Shown piece by piece: positions 55,964-63,715 of a stretch of 64,000 nt of DNA. Source of the DNA: Thermosyntropha sp. (lineage in GTDB: Bacteria; Bacillota; Syntrophomonadia; Syntrophomonadales; Syntrophomonadaceae); the NCBI RefSeq assembly GCF_017656155.1, contig NZ_JACDOH010000011.1:1-64000 (forward strand), in the 5' to 3' direction. A model generated the notes under the pieces. The model made no database searches. It was not told the origin of the DNA and saw nothing but the letters and a program-made list of their open reading frames with translations. Each line of letters opens with the position of its first letter. Position 1 is the stretch's first letter. Position numbers and translations under genes: made by a program.

Positions 55964-57157
55964 CTAATTCGATGATTTCTCCCGCTTTTTCATCTCTCCG
56001 ACTATTAAAGCTTCTGCTACCTTGATGGCTTTTTCTTTATCCTGAGCCATTACCTCAGCCAGCTTAACCCGTTTCTTTTCATCATTTTTTATTACATCTG
56101 CCAGAATATTAACTTTCTCTCCATCTTCTATCAGTTTAGATACTACTTTTTCCGGATTTTTCTCCAATCCTTTCAGGATAGCATCGATTTTTTTCTGTAT
56201 GTCTTCTGAATTATCAGATGGTTTTTCCCCTTCAGCTCTTTTAGTTTTAGCAGCAGGTTTAGCTTTGGCCTCTTCTTCTTCCATAGCCTTTGCTTTAGCT
56301 GGTAATCCTTTAAGATAGGAAACAGCTTCTACAAAATGTTTATGGATGCCTACCGTTTTGGGGTCATCTCCACAGGCAACCGCAACAAGCTCAGTCACAT
56401 AATAAACCGGTATATTAAACCCTTGGCTAAACCTTTTTTCCACCTGCCCCTGCCTCATATCCAGATTCATCATGCACAAAGGACAGGCAGTAACTATACA
56501 TTCTGCTCCCGCCTCTTTAACATTCTGCAAAATTTCATATATCATTTTCCCGCCTATCTCCGGACGGGAAGTAGCCAAAGCAGCCCCACAACATTCCGTT
56601 TTATAAGCCCAATCGACCGTTTCAGCTCCTAATGCTTTTATTATTTCATCCATACTCTGTGGATTTTCCGGATCATCAAACCCGGTATGGCTTGACGGAC
56701 GCACCAGCAAACATCCATAATAACAGGCAGCCTTCATTCCTTTTAAAGAATTGGTAACTTTAGCTTTGAGGTTATCTATTCCCAGCCTTTTAATCCATTC
56801 CAAAACCGAAATCGTATTGTTGCTTGCACTGTAAGACATATCGATAATATATTCTATCCTGGCTTTTAATCCTGCATCTTCCCTCACCGCATGTTCAGTT
56901 GCTTTAAACCGGTTATAACAGGCAGCACATGGAGCTAAAACATCGAGTCCTTCTTTTTCAGCCAAAGCCAAGTTCCTTGCCGGCAAAGCCAAGGACAAAA
57001 GCTTGTCCGTATTATGTCCGGCAGTAGCTCCACAGCAGTTCCAGTCATCTATCTCCTTCAGTTCAACCCCTAATATTCGGGCAACCCTTTCGGTAGAAAG
57101 TCCATATTCAACTGCACTACCATCCAATGAACATCCCGGATAATATGCGAGCTTCAT
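55964..57157 (-). CDS. hdrB: HdrB with C-terminal extension
   Basis: Catalytic subunit of the Hdr module, 397 residues. Two CCG cysteine-rich domains (SLDGSAVEYGL, DDWNCCGATAGH, CAACYNRF; then KTECCGAALATSRPE and TACPLCMMNLDMRQ) bind the noncubane [4Fe-4S] clusters that reduce the disulfide substrate. Residues about 286-397 are an extra Lys/Glu/Ala-rich helical tail not found in standard HdrB (about 290 aa). ATG start; 3 bases after hdrC. The substrate in bacteria lacking coenzyme B/M is probably a DsrC-like or other thiol carrier (family inference). Confidence 0.9.
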   Translation of the reverse strand: MKLAYYPGCSLDGSAVEYGLSTERVARILGVELKEIDDWNCCGATAGHNTDKLLSLALPARNLALAEKEGLDVLAPCAACYNRFKATEHAVREDAGLKARIEYIIDMSYSASNNTISVLEWIKRLGIDNLKAKVTNSLKGMKAACYYGCLLVRPSSHTGFDDPENPQSMDEIIKALGAETVDWAYKTECCGAALATSRPEIGGKMIYEILQNVKEAGAECIVTACPLCMMNLDMRQGQVEKRFSQGFNIPVYYVTELVAVACGDDPKTVGIHKHFVEAVSYLKGLPAKAKAMEEEEAKAKPAAKTKRAEGEKPSDNSEDIQKKIDAILKGLEKNPEKVVSKLIEDGEKVNILADVIKNDEKKRVKLAEVMAQDKEKAIKVAEALIVGEMKKREKSSN

Positions 57158-57160
57158 CTT

Positions 57161-57730
57161 TTATTCCCTCCCTGCCTCTAAAGCCCTGGCAAAAATTTTG
57201 GCCATTTCATCCCTTCCTTTAATCTTTTCTGGAAAAGGACTTGCTTTACCACGCTTCATCATGGGTAAACCGAGTTCAGCATCTTTAAAAAATTGCCGGG
57301 TAGAAAGGTTATGATAAAGTAAAATTCCAGCCTCATAAGACCGTCCATATTTCTTCACTGTATTTAAAAAGGCTTTATTAAATAAAGCTACCTTCTTATC
57401 TGCAACTTTTCCACGTCTTAAAGCTTCCCTGCGCAGTGTATCCATTAAAGATGCTATATCTACTCCTCGCGGGCACCGCTCCGAACAGGTCTCGCAAGTA
57501 GCACATATCCATATGCTCTCTGCACCTAAAGCCTCATCAATCAGTCCTAGCTGTAAAAGCCTTATTACCTGCCGGGGAGTGTAGTCCATTGCAAAGCTGA
57601 CCGGACAACCTGCAGAACACTTGCCGCACTGATAACAAAGATTAATATCAGTGCCTGCTTCCTTTTCCAGCTTTTCAATTAACCTGCGGTCATCTTCAGT
57701 AAGTGGGCCAATCCTCGTAACTGCTTCCAT
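57161..57730 (-). CDS. hdrC: HdrC iron-sulfur subunit
   Basis: Cytosolic [4Fe-4S] protein of 189 residues that passes electrons from HdrA to HdrB. Two motifs, NLCYQCGKCSAGCPVS (about 31-46) and WICATCETCSERCPRGVD (about 75-92), are in the normal spacing. ATG with AAGGAAGGAGAG upstream. It is the first gene of hdrCBA-floxDCBA; seven genes run with overlaps or gaps of at most 34 bases, strongly indicating one operon. Confidence 0.94.
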   Translation of the reverse strand: MEAVTRIGPLTEDDRRLIEKLEKEAGTDINLCYQCGKCSAGCPVSFAMDYTPRQVIRLLQLGLIDEALGAESIWICATCETCSERCPRGVDIASLMDTLRREALRRGKVADKKVALFNKAFLNTVKKYGRSYEAGILLYHNLSTRQFFKDAELGLPMMKRGKASPFPEKIKGRDEMAKIFARALEAGRE

Positions 57731-58199
57731 GAAATACTCTCCTTCCTTTTACAAATTCAGCGTCGTTTTTGTTAAACCTATCTCTATTGTAAACCTTTTA
57801 ATAAAATACAAAATCAAAAATTGTCTCGCTACATTTCAATGACTAAAATTTTTAATAAAAAAATTCCCTTTTTGTTATTATACAGGTTTTTTTGTAACTA
57901 ATTATAATACATTAACAAATTTTATTAATGTTAAAATTATGTTAATAATTCGACTTATAAAATAAATAAACCTTAAATTCTTAAACATCCCTTTTACAGC
58001 TCTAAATAAACACAAGCCAGCCCCTGAAAAAACCTTTCAGGAGCTGGCTTATTAAAGCTGAAATCTCATTCTCTTTAATATTGGCCAGCAATTTTTAACT
58101 TTTCGCCATGATATTTTTTATTTTAACTCAATTTTAAATAAAACCTTCTTAACTTACAAGTCAAATCTCCTTTTTGTTTTTTTTTTGGGTTCTTTCTTT
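57731..58199. other. Intergenic region upstream of hdrC
   Basis: No gene seen. AT-rich part carries TTAACA (57912-57917) and two TGTTAA elements (57929-57934, 57940-57945); the first two form an inverted repeat and the last two are 11 bases apart. Near hdrC the minus strand has TACAAT at about 57786-57791 as a possible -10. A strong hairpin AAGCCAGC(C)CCTGAAA / TTTCAGG(A)GCTGGCTT lies at 58013-58052, probably the terminator of the HAD operon. Confidence 0.5.
58013..58052 (-). terminator. Hairpin terminator beyond the HAD gene
   Basis: 16-17 bp stem (one mismatch) of AAGCCAGC..CTGAAA with its complement, loop AAACC. T-tail is weak on both strands; placed between the HAD gene end (58200) and the hdr promoter region. 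Confidence 0.55.
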
Positions 58200-58673
58200 T
58201 CAGGATCTCAATGTAGCAACTATGCGAACCGGATTTATCAAAAGATCCAAAGCGTCATTTATATTATTGACAGCTATATCCGCATTAAGCAAAACTTCTA
58301 CTGCACAACCTTCCCCCTCTATAACAGCGATAGAAAGAGCGGCCTCTTTAAGCATCAAAACATCATTATATCCATTTCCTATTGCTGCTGTCTTATCGCT
58401 TCCTAAGGACTTCAAAAAGTCGAGCTTGTCCTGTCTTCCGCCTATTTCTCCCACTTTAAATACTTCAATTCCCAGCTCTTCAGCTACTCTTTTTCCACTG
58501 CCAAAGGTATCTGCGGTAAGCAAATATATGGAAATTTTGCTTTTAAGGGCATCTATCCTTTCTTTAACCCCTGGAATTAAAACCCCGTTTACAGCTAAAG
58601 TACCATTCAAATCTAACAACAAATTCTTAATTTCTAAAGTTTTATCTCTTCCCGGTAAAGAAATCTGCAGCAT
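58200..58673 (-). CDS. HAD-superfamily hydrolase-like protein
   Basis: Cytosolic protein of 157 residues with a HAD core similar to the P-type ATPase phosphorylation domain: LLLDLNGTLAVNG (motif I), YLLTADTFGSG (motif II), and GNGYNDVLMLKEAALSIAV (motif IV). Motif I has Asn where phosphatases have the second Asp (DLNGT), as in the soluble KdpB/P-ATPase-like HAD family; activity unclear. It lies 10 bases after the enoate-reductase-type gene, same operon. Confidence 0.85.
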   Translation of the reverse strand: MLQISLPGRDKTLEIKNLLLDLNGTLAVNGVLIPGVKERIDALKSKISIYLLTADTFGSGKRVAEELGIEVFKVGEIGGRQDKLDFLKSLGSDKTAAIGNGYNDVLMLKEAALSIAVIEGEGCAVEVLLNADIAVNNINDALDLLINPVRIVATLRS

Positions 58674-58683
58674 ATCTACACTC

Positions 58684-60621
58684 CTATTCCCAGTTCTCTT
58701 TATTTACATAGCTATATAAATCATATACCAAAAAATCGGCTTCATAAAGAGCTGAAGCTATATCTCTTGGTTTTTTAGCATCACCTATAACATAAATTTT
58801 AAGGAGTTCATCAACTTCATTCTCAATAATATTACCAGGCTTATAACCACAAGCAAATATCACCCGGCTTACTCCTTCTATTCTCTCTCCTGATTTTAAA
58901 ACTGCCTTGTCTCCATCTATAACTTCAATCTCGCTGTTTTTAACCATCTTTACCTTTTTCCGTTTCAACCTGAGCAAAAGTTCCAGCCTGGTCATATTCT
59001 CCAAACCCCTGGCCAGCTCTTTATCCTTTTCTACAATAATAACCTCATTATCATATTCAGCCAGATAATCGGCCAGTTCACACCCGCTGCTTCCGCCCCC
59101 TATAATCAAAACCTTTTCGCCTTTAATGGTTACCTTTTCGGACAAAACTTCCTCCATGCTGACATAATCAATAGTATTTAATCCGGGGATATAAGGTAGG
59201 AACTCTTCTGCTCCAGCTGCCCATATTATAACATCAGGGTTTATCTCTTTTTTTATTGATTCACTATATTCAGTATTAAAACGGACTTCGACCCCTGCAT
59301 TTAAAATTTTTTGTTCCAAATAGCAAACTAAGCGGTTAATTTTATCTTTATGAGGCGGTTTTGAGGCTATATTAAGCCTGCCCCCCAGCTTTTCTTCTTT
59401 TTCCAGCAAAATTACCTGACAACCTGCCTGCTTCAAATTGACAGCAGTCTTCATTCCGGCCGGGCCTCCACCCACCACCAAGACTTTTATTCCATTAAGC
59501 TTCACATTTTTTTCAAATCGTGCTTCTCTGCCGGTTTGCGGATTCACCGCACATCTTATATGTAAACCATTATTAATGCTGTTTATACAGGTATTGCATG
59601 ATATACACGGCCTTATATTTTCTTTCTGCCCTCTTAAAGCCTTATGAGCCCAAAAAGGATCAGCCAACATTCCTCTTCCGACCCAAATTAGATCCGCATA
59701 CCCTTCTTTTACAAAGCAATCTGCCATATGAGGATCCCTGATATTTCCCCCTCCTAAAACTAGAACTCCTGTATTTTCTTTGACCTTTTTTACCATCTTC
59801 ATACGCCACCCCTCACTAAAAGAGGCAGTCTCTATCGACGTTTGTCCGGATTCATATATTCCGCAGGAAACATTTAATATATCTGCTCCCGCTTTTTCCA
59901 AAACTTTAGCAATCTCTATCCCTTCTTCCACTTCCAATCCTCCGGGAACAAAATCAGCTATATTAAAACGCACCGAAACTAAAAGTTCAGGAACAATTCT
60001 TTTTATGTCCTTAATAATATCGCTTACTATCTTGGTACGTCCTGCCAAACTGCCTCCATATTCATCCTCTCTTTTATTGGTATATGGAGACAAAAATTGA
60101 CTCAAAAGATAGCCGTGGGCAGCATGTAGTTCTACTCCGTCAAAACCTGCCTTAGCTGCATAAACAGCTGCTGTTACAAACTTGCGCTTAATTCTTTCTA
60201 TGCCTTCTCTATCAAGCTCAGCCGGTTCTGTTCTCATAAACTTGCAGGGAATAGGAGAAGGGGCTACCGGCTTCCTTCCTCCAGTAACCGCAAGGTTAGT
60301 TTGCCTTCCTGCATGGTGCAGCTGGATAAAAGCCCGGCAGTCATACGATTTGATAACCTCACTTAATTCCTTAAGTCCTGCAATATATCTGGGTTTATCA
60401 ATACAAAGCTGGGTTAAACTGGCTCTTCCTGTCGGATCATCTACACAGGCAATCTCCACAATTATGGCTCCTGCTCCACCTTGAGCCCTTTTTTCATAGT
60501 ATTTTATCATCTGTTCAGTTACTTCTCCGTTTACACTGGCCAGTCCAGTTCCCATCGGCGGCATTACAATCCGATTTTTAAAATAAGTCTTTCCGATTAT
60601 CAGTTTTCTTCCTAATTCCAT
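58684..60621 (-). CDS. NADH:flavin oxidoreductase / enoate reductase family protein
   Basis: Three-domain flavoenzyme of 645 residues. An FMN TIM barrel of the old yellow enzyme type (1-340: FIQLHHAGRQ, ELHAAHGYLLSQFLSPYTN, KREDEYGG), an iron-sulfur site (CISCNTCINSINNGLHIRCAVNP, four Cys), and FAD/NAD domains (VLVVGGGPAGMKTAVNL, VLIIGGGSSGCELADYL). It resembles clostridial enoate reductase, BaiCD/BaiH and 2,4-dienoyl-CoA reductase: reduction of an activated C=C with NADH. Substrate unknown. The Cys spacing C-x2-C-x2-C-x11-C is slightly tighter than usual. ATG start; followed by the HAD gene. Confidence 0.88.
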   Translation of the reverse strand: MELGRKLIIGKTYFKNRIVMPPMGTGLASVNGEVTEQMIKYYEKRAQGGAGAIIVEIACVDDPTGRASLTQLCIDKPRYIAGLKELSEVIKSYDCRAFIQLHHAGRQTNLAVTGGRKPVAPSPIPCKFMRTEPAELDREGIERIKRKFVTAAVYAAKAGFDGVELHAAHGYLLSQFLSPYTNKREDEYGGSLAGRTKIVSDIIKDIKRIVPELLVSVRFNIADFVPGGLEVEEGIEIAKVLEKAGADILNVSCGIYESGQTSIETASFSEGWRMKMVKKVKENTGVLVLGGGNIRDPHMADCFVKEGYADLIWVGRGMLADPFWAHKALRGQKENIRPCISCNTCINSINNGLHIRCAVNPQTGREARFEKNVKLNGIKVLVVGGGPAGMKTAVNLKQAGCQVILLEKEEKLGGRLNIASKPPHKDKINRLVCYLEQKILNAGVEVRFNTEYSESIKKEINPDVIIWAAGAEEFLPYIPGLNTIDYVSMEEVLSEKVTIKGEKVLIIGGGSSGCELADYLAEYDNEVIIVEKDKELARGLENMTRLELLLRLKRKKVKMVKNSEIEVIDGDKAVLKSGERIEGVSRVIFACGYKPGNIIENEVDELLKIYVIGDAKKPRDIASALYEADFLVYDLYSYVNKENWE

Positions 60622-60750
60622 CTACATATCCCCCTATTTTTAAATTATAGTTACAATATACCACAAGCCTTTAAAATAAAAAGCCAATCGCTGTTTTCTT
60701 ATTTTTAATTTTTGTGTATACTCTCGTTTCAAATGGACATAATAAGACTA

Positions 60751-60817
60751 GAAAACAGCACCAGCTTAATAAGTCCTGATTTAAGGGTAAACTTATTAAT
60801 AACTGGTTGTTGTTTTC
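60751..60817. repeat. Long imperfect inverted repeat (hairpin 1)
   Basis: GAAAACA-GC-ACCAG-C-TTAATAAGT (60751-60774) pairs with ACTTATTAA-TAA-CTGGT-TG-TTGTTTTC (60791-60817); about 21 paired positions. It stands between divergent genes and is followed after 5 bases by a second hairpin. Strand of any transcript is not determined. Confidence 0.6.
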
Positions 60818-60822
60818 ACTCA

Positions 60823-60899
60823 AAAATCCGCCGGAGGAACTTCAAACATTGTTGTTAGCTCAAGCTGATGCACAATGTCTTACTCCTCCGGCGGATTTT
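60823..60899. repeat. Structured element with 16 bp perfect GC-rich stem (hairpin 2)
   Basis: AAAATCCGCCGGAGGA (60823-60838) and TCCTCCGGCGGATTTT (60884-60899) are perfect complements. Inside, ACATTGT (60846-60852) pairs with ACAATGT (60872-60878), then a 19-base loop with AGCT repeats. It could end a small RNA or hide a GGAGG. No gene ends here, since both flanking genes point away. Confidence 0.65.
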
Positions 60900-61061
60900 A
60901 TTTGTCTATCCTCTAACAAAGATACTGTACCACTATTTTATCCCGCCTTTATCCCTCCTATCAGCCTGTTAACTCAGTTATCAACCTAATTATAAAGCCT
61001 GTAAGATTAATCCAGTAACCTGTCCATCAAAAATTCATAAAGTATTATCAGGAGGGATAAA

Positions 61062-61259
61062 ATGCAGATAAAAAAAACAAATAAGATGCTGGAAGATTAC
61101 TATAATCTGCTGGCAAACTATACAGAAGGCAAAAAAATAAAAAAAGTATTGGGCTTAAGTGAAACACATGTAACTCTGCTTATGGAAGATGATGTAATAA
61201 TTCAGTTTATGCTTTTAGAAGATGAAATAATTTTTGATATAAAACCTCCCAAAAAATAA
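61062..61259 (+). CDS. Small hypothetical protein (65 aa)
   Basis: Unrecognised small protein. Basic N-terminal helix (IKKTNKMLEDYYNLLANYTEGKKIKKVL) followed by beta-like LGLSETHVTLLMEDDVIIQFMLLEDEIIFDI. Strong AGGAGGG ribosome site nine bases before ATG. Convergent with the MerR gene, 6 bases between stops; the AT-only palindrome AAAATAAAA/TTTTATTTT spanning the stops may terminate both. The hairpin pair at 60751-60899 lies in its upstream region. Confidence 0.7.
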   Translation: MQIKKTNKMLEDYYNLLANYTEGKKIKKVLGLSETHVTLLMEDDVIIQFMLLEDEIIFDIKPPKK

Positions 61260-61265
61260 AACTTT

Positions 61266-61760
61266 TTATTTTCCTACCAAACGGGACAACCATGATTTTC
61301 CTTTTCCTTCCTGTTCTGCTTTCCAGAGGCGCAAAAACTCATCAATTTTTTTCTCCCTCTCTTCATTACGTGCTTCAATTTTTTTTTCTAACTGTTCAAT
61401 CCTTTTCTCCAACTCCTTATTCATGCGAATGAGCTCATCATTCTGTTCTACAATTTTCTGGGCCAAAGAGACAATTTCAACGGGAAGATTATTGCTTGTA
61501 TTCTGCCCTGGAGCTAAATCAGTAACTTCACTTTCCGAAAGATTTTGTAAAGCCATCTTTATAGCAGTAGTATTAAGCCCCTTTTCTTTAAGCTGCATAA
61601 TAAGCCGCAGAGTATCAATATCAGCTTCTGTATAAAGCCTTTCCCCCTTGTCATTCCGTTTTATCTTAAGCTGTAGGGTGCTTTCCAAATACCGAAGAGT
61701 ATACTGTTCAATCCCTAACATCTCAGATACTTCTCCTATCTTGTAATATCTTTCCTTCAT
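61266..61760 (-). CDS. MerR-type HTH protein with C-terminal coiled coil
   Basis: Cytosolic DNA-binding protein of 164 residues. N-terminal winged helix (YYKIGEVSEMLGIEQYTLRYLES, ERLYTEADIDTLRLIMQLKEKGLN) and a long charged coiled coil (about 98-150: KIVEQNDELIRMNKELEKRIEQLEKKIEARNEEREKK broken here into heptads). There are no effector-binding cysteines, so a metal or drug sensor is unlikely. The layout recalls RacA/YfmP-like proteins; role unknown. ATG start. Confidence 0.85.
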   Translation of the reverse strand: MKERYYKIGEVSEMLGIEQYTLRYLESTLQLKIKRNDKGERLYTEADIDTLRLIMQLKEKGLNTTAIKMALQNLSESEVTDLAPGQNTSNNLPVEIVSLAQKIVEQNDELIRMNKELEKRIEQLEKKIEARNEEREKKIDEFLRLWKAEQEGKGKSWLSRLVGK

Positions 61761-61794
61761 TCAGTCACCTTTTCCCCCTTTACTTCATAGATTA

Positions 61795-61980
61795 TTATCA
61801 GGTTAGGCAATAAGGTTAAAAAAGGCTTCTAGAACTTCACAAATCCTTGTTAATTTGCCTTTATCCCGTCTTCACATCTTAAATTAACAATAAACTTCAT
61901 AATTAACCTTATTGTAAACCTGTACTTTCCCTTCCTTAATTATCAAAATTGCCGTTCACCAGAACGGCTTCTTTTTTTCT
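61795..61980 (+). ncRNA. Candidate structured small RNA with terminator
   Basis: An outer stem AGGTTAGGCAATAAGGTTAA (61800-61819) pairs with TTAACCTTATTGTAAACCT (61903-61921). An inner perfect 10 bp stem is TTGTTAATTT (61848-61857) with AAATTAACAA (61881-61890). A rho-independent terminator follows on the plus strand: GCCGTTC-ACCA-GAACGGC-TTCTTTTTTT (61951-61979). No plus-strand gene precedes that terminator. It may also read as the MerR leader on the minus strand. No known family recognised. Confidence 0.5.
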
Positions 61981-62138
61981 AATAAATTGTATGGCATATT
62001 GTCTGAATAGTACACTTAATTGTAAGGGTAATTCTAAAATGAGAAAAATTTTTTAAAGTATTTCATAACACCTGCAAAAAACGTTAATAATCCTCTAAAA
62101 CTAAAAACCAGCTTATAAAGCAAAAATCTCTTTACCCA

Positions 62139-62181
62139 AAATAAATGGAGATAAGCTCTTAAAAGAACCTATCTCCATTTT
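62139..62181 (-). terminator. Terminator after the methyltransferase gene
   Basis: AAATGGAGATA...TATCTCCATTT, 11 bp stem, ending 9 bases beyond the stop codon at 62190. T-tail is modest. Confidence 0.7.
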
Positions 62182-62189
62182 ATCCCTTT

Positions 62190-63086
62190 CTACATTAAAT
62201 CTACTGCAAACGGCATACTCCGCTTTATCCTATGCTTTAATTCCCATTCTTTACCTTTGTATTTATCATTGGGAGTTAAAATAAAACTAAAAGCCCAAAA
62301 TAGACCAAAATAAGGCATTATTTTGGTTAAATAAGACTCTCCTGCCGGATAACGAATATGAGCCAAAGCATTTAATCCACTTTCTTCCAAGTCTTTGCGC
62401 AGCTTTAAATCATCTATCCCGTAATATGCCTGATATTCAGCGACATCAAAAATATCCGGCTTGTCTTTCCCTTTAAATCCGTTTTTCAAAAGATTTTTTA
62501 TTATCGTTTTCTTATTCGTCTTATCCGTAGCTAAAAACTCAAAAAACTTATACCTTCGGGTTGATTTAAGTCGATTAGGATCGGCAATGGTTATTATCAC
62601 TCCTCGAGGCGAAAGAGACCTTGCCGCTGTTTCCAAAAGTTTTACTGGATCTTTAAAATGGTGCACCGCTGAAGAAAAAATTATAATATCATATTCCTTA
62701 TTTCCATTTAAAAAAGTGTAAGCATCGCTTAAAACCATTTTTATATCATTAAAACCTTCCTTAGCCGCTCTTTTACGCGCAACACCCAGCATTTTTTCAG
62801 ATAAATCCACCAAAGTTATTTCAGCCTTCGGGCAGCATTTCTTGATAGTAAATGCGCCTTTCCCCGCTCCCCCACATATATCAACTGCCCTTAAAGATCC
62901 AGAAAGATGCGGCATAAGCATATCAACCACTGCTGAGAATACCACATCATATTCCCTATAACTATACTTAGATTCTTCAAAATCCTCATAAAACTGCACT
63001 ATGGCTTCATTCCCATATTTAAGCTTATTAGCCTCTAAAACCTCTTCTTCCGAATAATGTTCCCATGCTTTAGGCTCCACTACCAT
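62190..63086 (-). CDS. SAM-dependent methyltransferase
   Basis: Cytosolic class I methyltransferase of 298 residues. SAM motif AVDICGGAGKGAFTIKK (motif I), EITLVDLSEKMLGVARKRA, and YDIIIFSSAVHHFKDPVKLLETAARSLSPRG (motifs III-IV with post-motif) resemble methyltransferase 11/ubiE-like enzymes. The C-terminal 110 residues are less typical. Substrate unknown. It is 41 bases after plsY with own terminator. Confidence 0.88.
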   Translation of the reverse strand: MVVEPKAWEHYSEEEVLEANKLKYGNEAIVQFYEDFEESKYSYREYDVVFSAVVDMLMPHLSGSLRAVDICGGAGKGAFTIKKCCPKAEITLVDLSEKMLGVARKRAAKEGFNDIKMVLSDAYTFLNGNKEYDIIIFSSAVHHFKDPVKLLETAARSLSPRGVIITIADPNRLKSTRRYKFFEFLATDKTNKKTIIKNLLKNGFKGKDKPDIFDVAEYQAYYGIDDLKLRKDLEESGLNALAHIRYPAGESYLTKIMPYFGLFWAFSFILTPNDKYKGKEWELKHRIKRSMPFAVDLM

Positions 63087-63127
63087 TTTCTCCCTCCACC
63101 CCTCTAACTCTGTTATTCGACAAAAAA

Positions 63128-63673
63128 TTATCTTTTCCTTTTGTCTTCAGCAAAAACCGGATTTAAAATAGATCGGACATGGCTTAAAACAAGCAATCCG
63201 CTCATAAATACCAGCCACCAAAACTGATAAAAAGAAAAGAAAACAAGGGTAATCCCCAGTACAGCCAGAGCTCCGGTAAGGTTTGCCAGATCACTGTGCT
63301 TCAATCTCCAATAAACTATACCCCAACCTAATCCAAAAACAGGCAGGGGCCAAAAAACTCCTCCTGCCAAAATGCAGCCTAAGGCTGTAGCCAATCCTTT
63401 ACCTCCTCTGCCTTTCAGCCATAGGGGAAAAATGTGTCCCGCAACTGCTGATACTACAGCTATTCCCGTATCTATCCCAACATAGCGGGCCAAAACAACT
63501 GCCACAACTCCTTTGCCTGTATCCATAATAAAAACTATAACTGCTTCCTTCCAGCCTAAAATCCGCGCAGTATTCATAGTTCCGACATTTCCGCTGCCAT
63601 GTTTGCGGACATCTATTCCCCGCAGCCTTCCTAAAATATATGCCGTGGGAATGCTTCCCAAAAAATAGCCCAT
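63128..63673 (-). CDS. plsY: Acyl-phosphate glycerol-3-phosphate acyltransferase PlsY
   Basis: Polytopic membrane enzyme that acylates glycerol-3-phosphate with acyl phosphate, the first step of phospholipid synthesis. Motifs are GSIPTAYILGRLRGID, RKHGSGNVGTMNTARILG and GRGGKGLATALG. The called ATG (63673) leaves a short first helix. In-frame codons upstream, back to the preceding stop, encode hydrophobic ILILSGIL, and a GAAGAGGAG ribosome site points to AUU at 63697 as a possible non-standard start. Same frame as, and 35 bases after, the macro-domain gene. Confidence 0.93.
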   Translation of the reverse strand: MGYFLGSIPTAYILGRLRGIDVRKHGSGNVGTMNTARILGWKEAVIVFIMDTGKGVVAVVLARYVGIDTGIAVVSAVAGHIFPLWLKGRGGKGLATALGCILAGGVFWPLPVFGLGWGIVYWRLKHSDLANLTGALAVLGITLVFFSFYQFWWLVFMSGLLVLSHVRSILNPVFAEDKRKR

Positions 63674-63715
63674 CAATATTCCTGATAAAATAAGAATATT
63701 TACCAGCTCCTCTTC

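Noticed and set aside
60807-60989. 60-codon plus-strand frame through the large hairpin
   Set aside because: Low-complexity product, no ribosome site, and the sequence is constrained by the 16 bp perfect inverted repeat.
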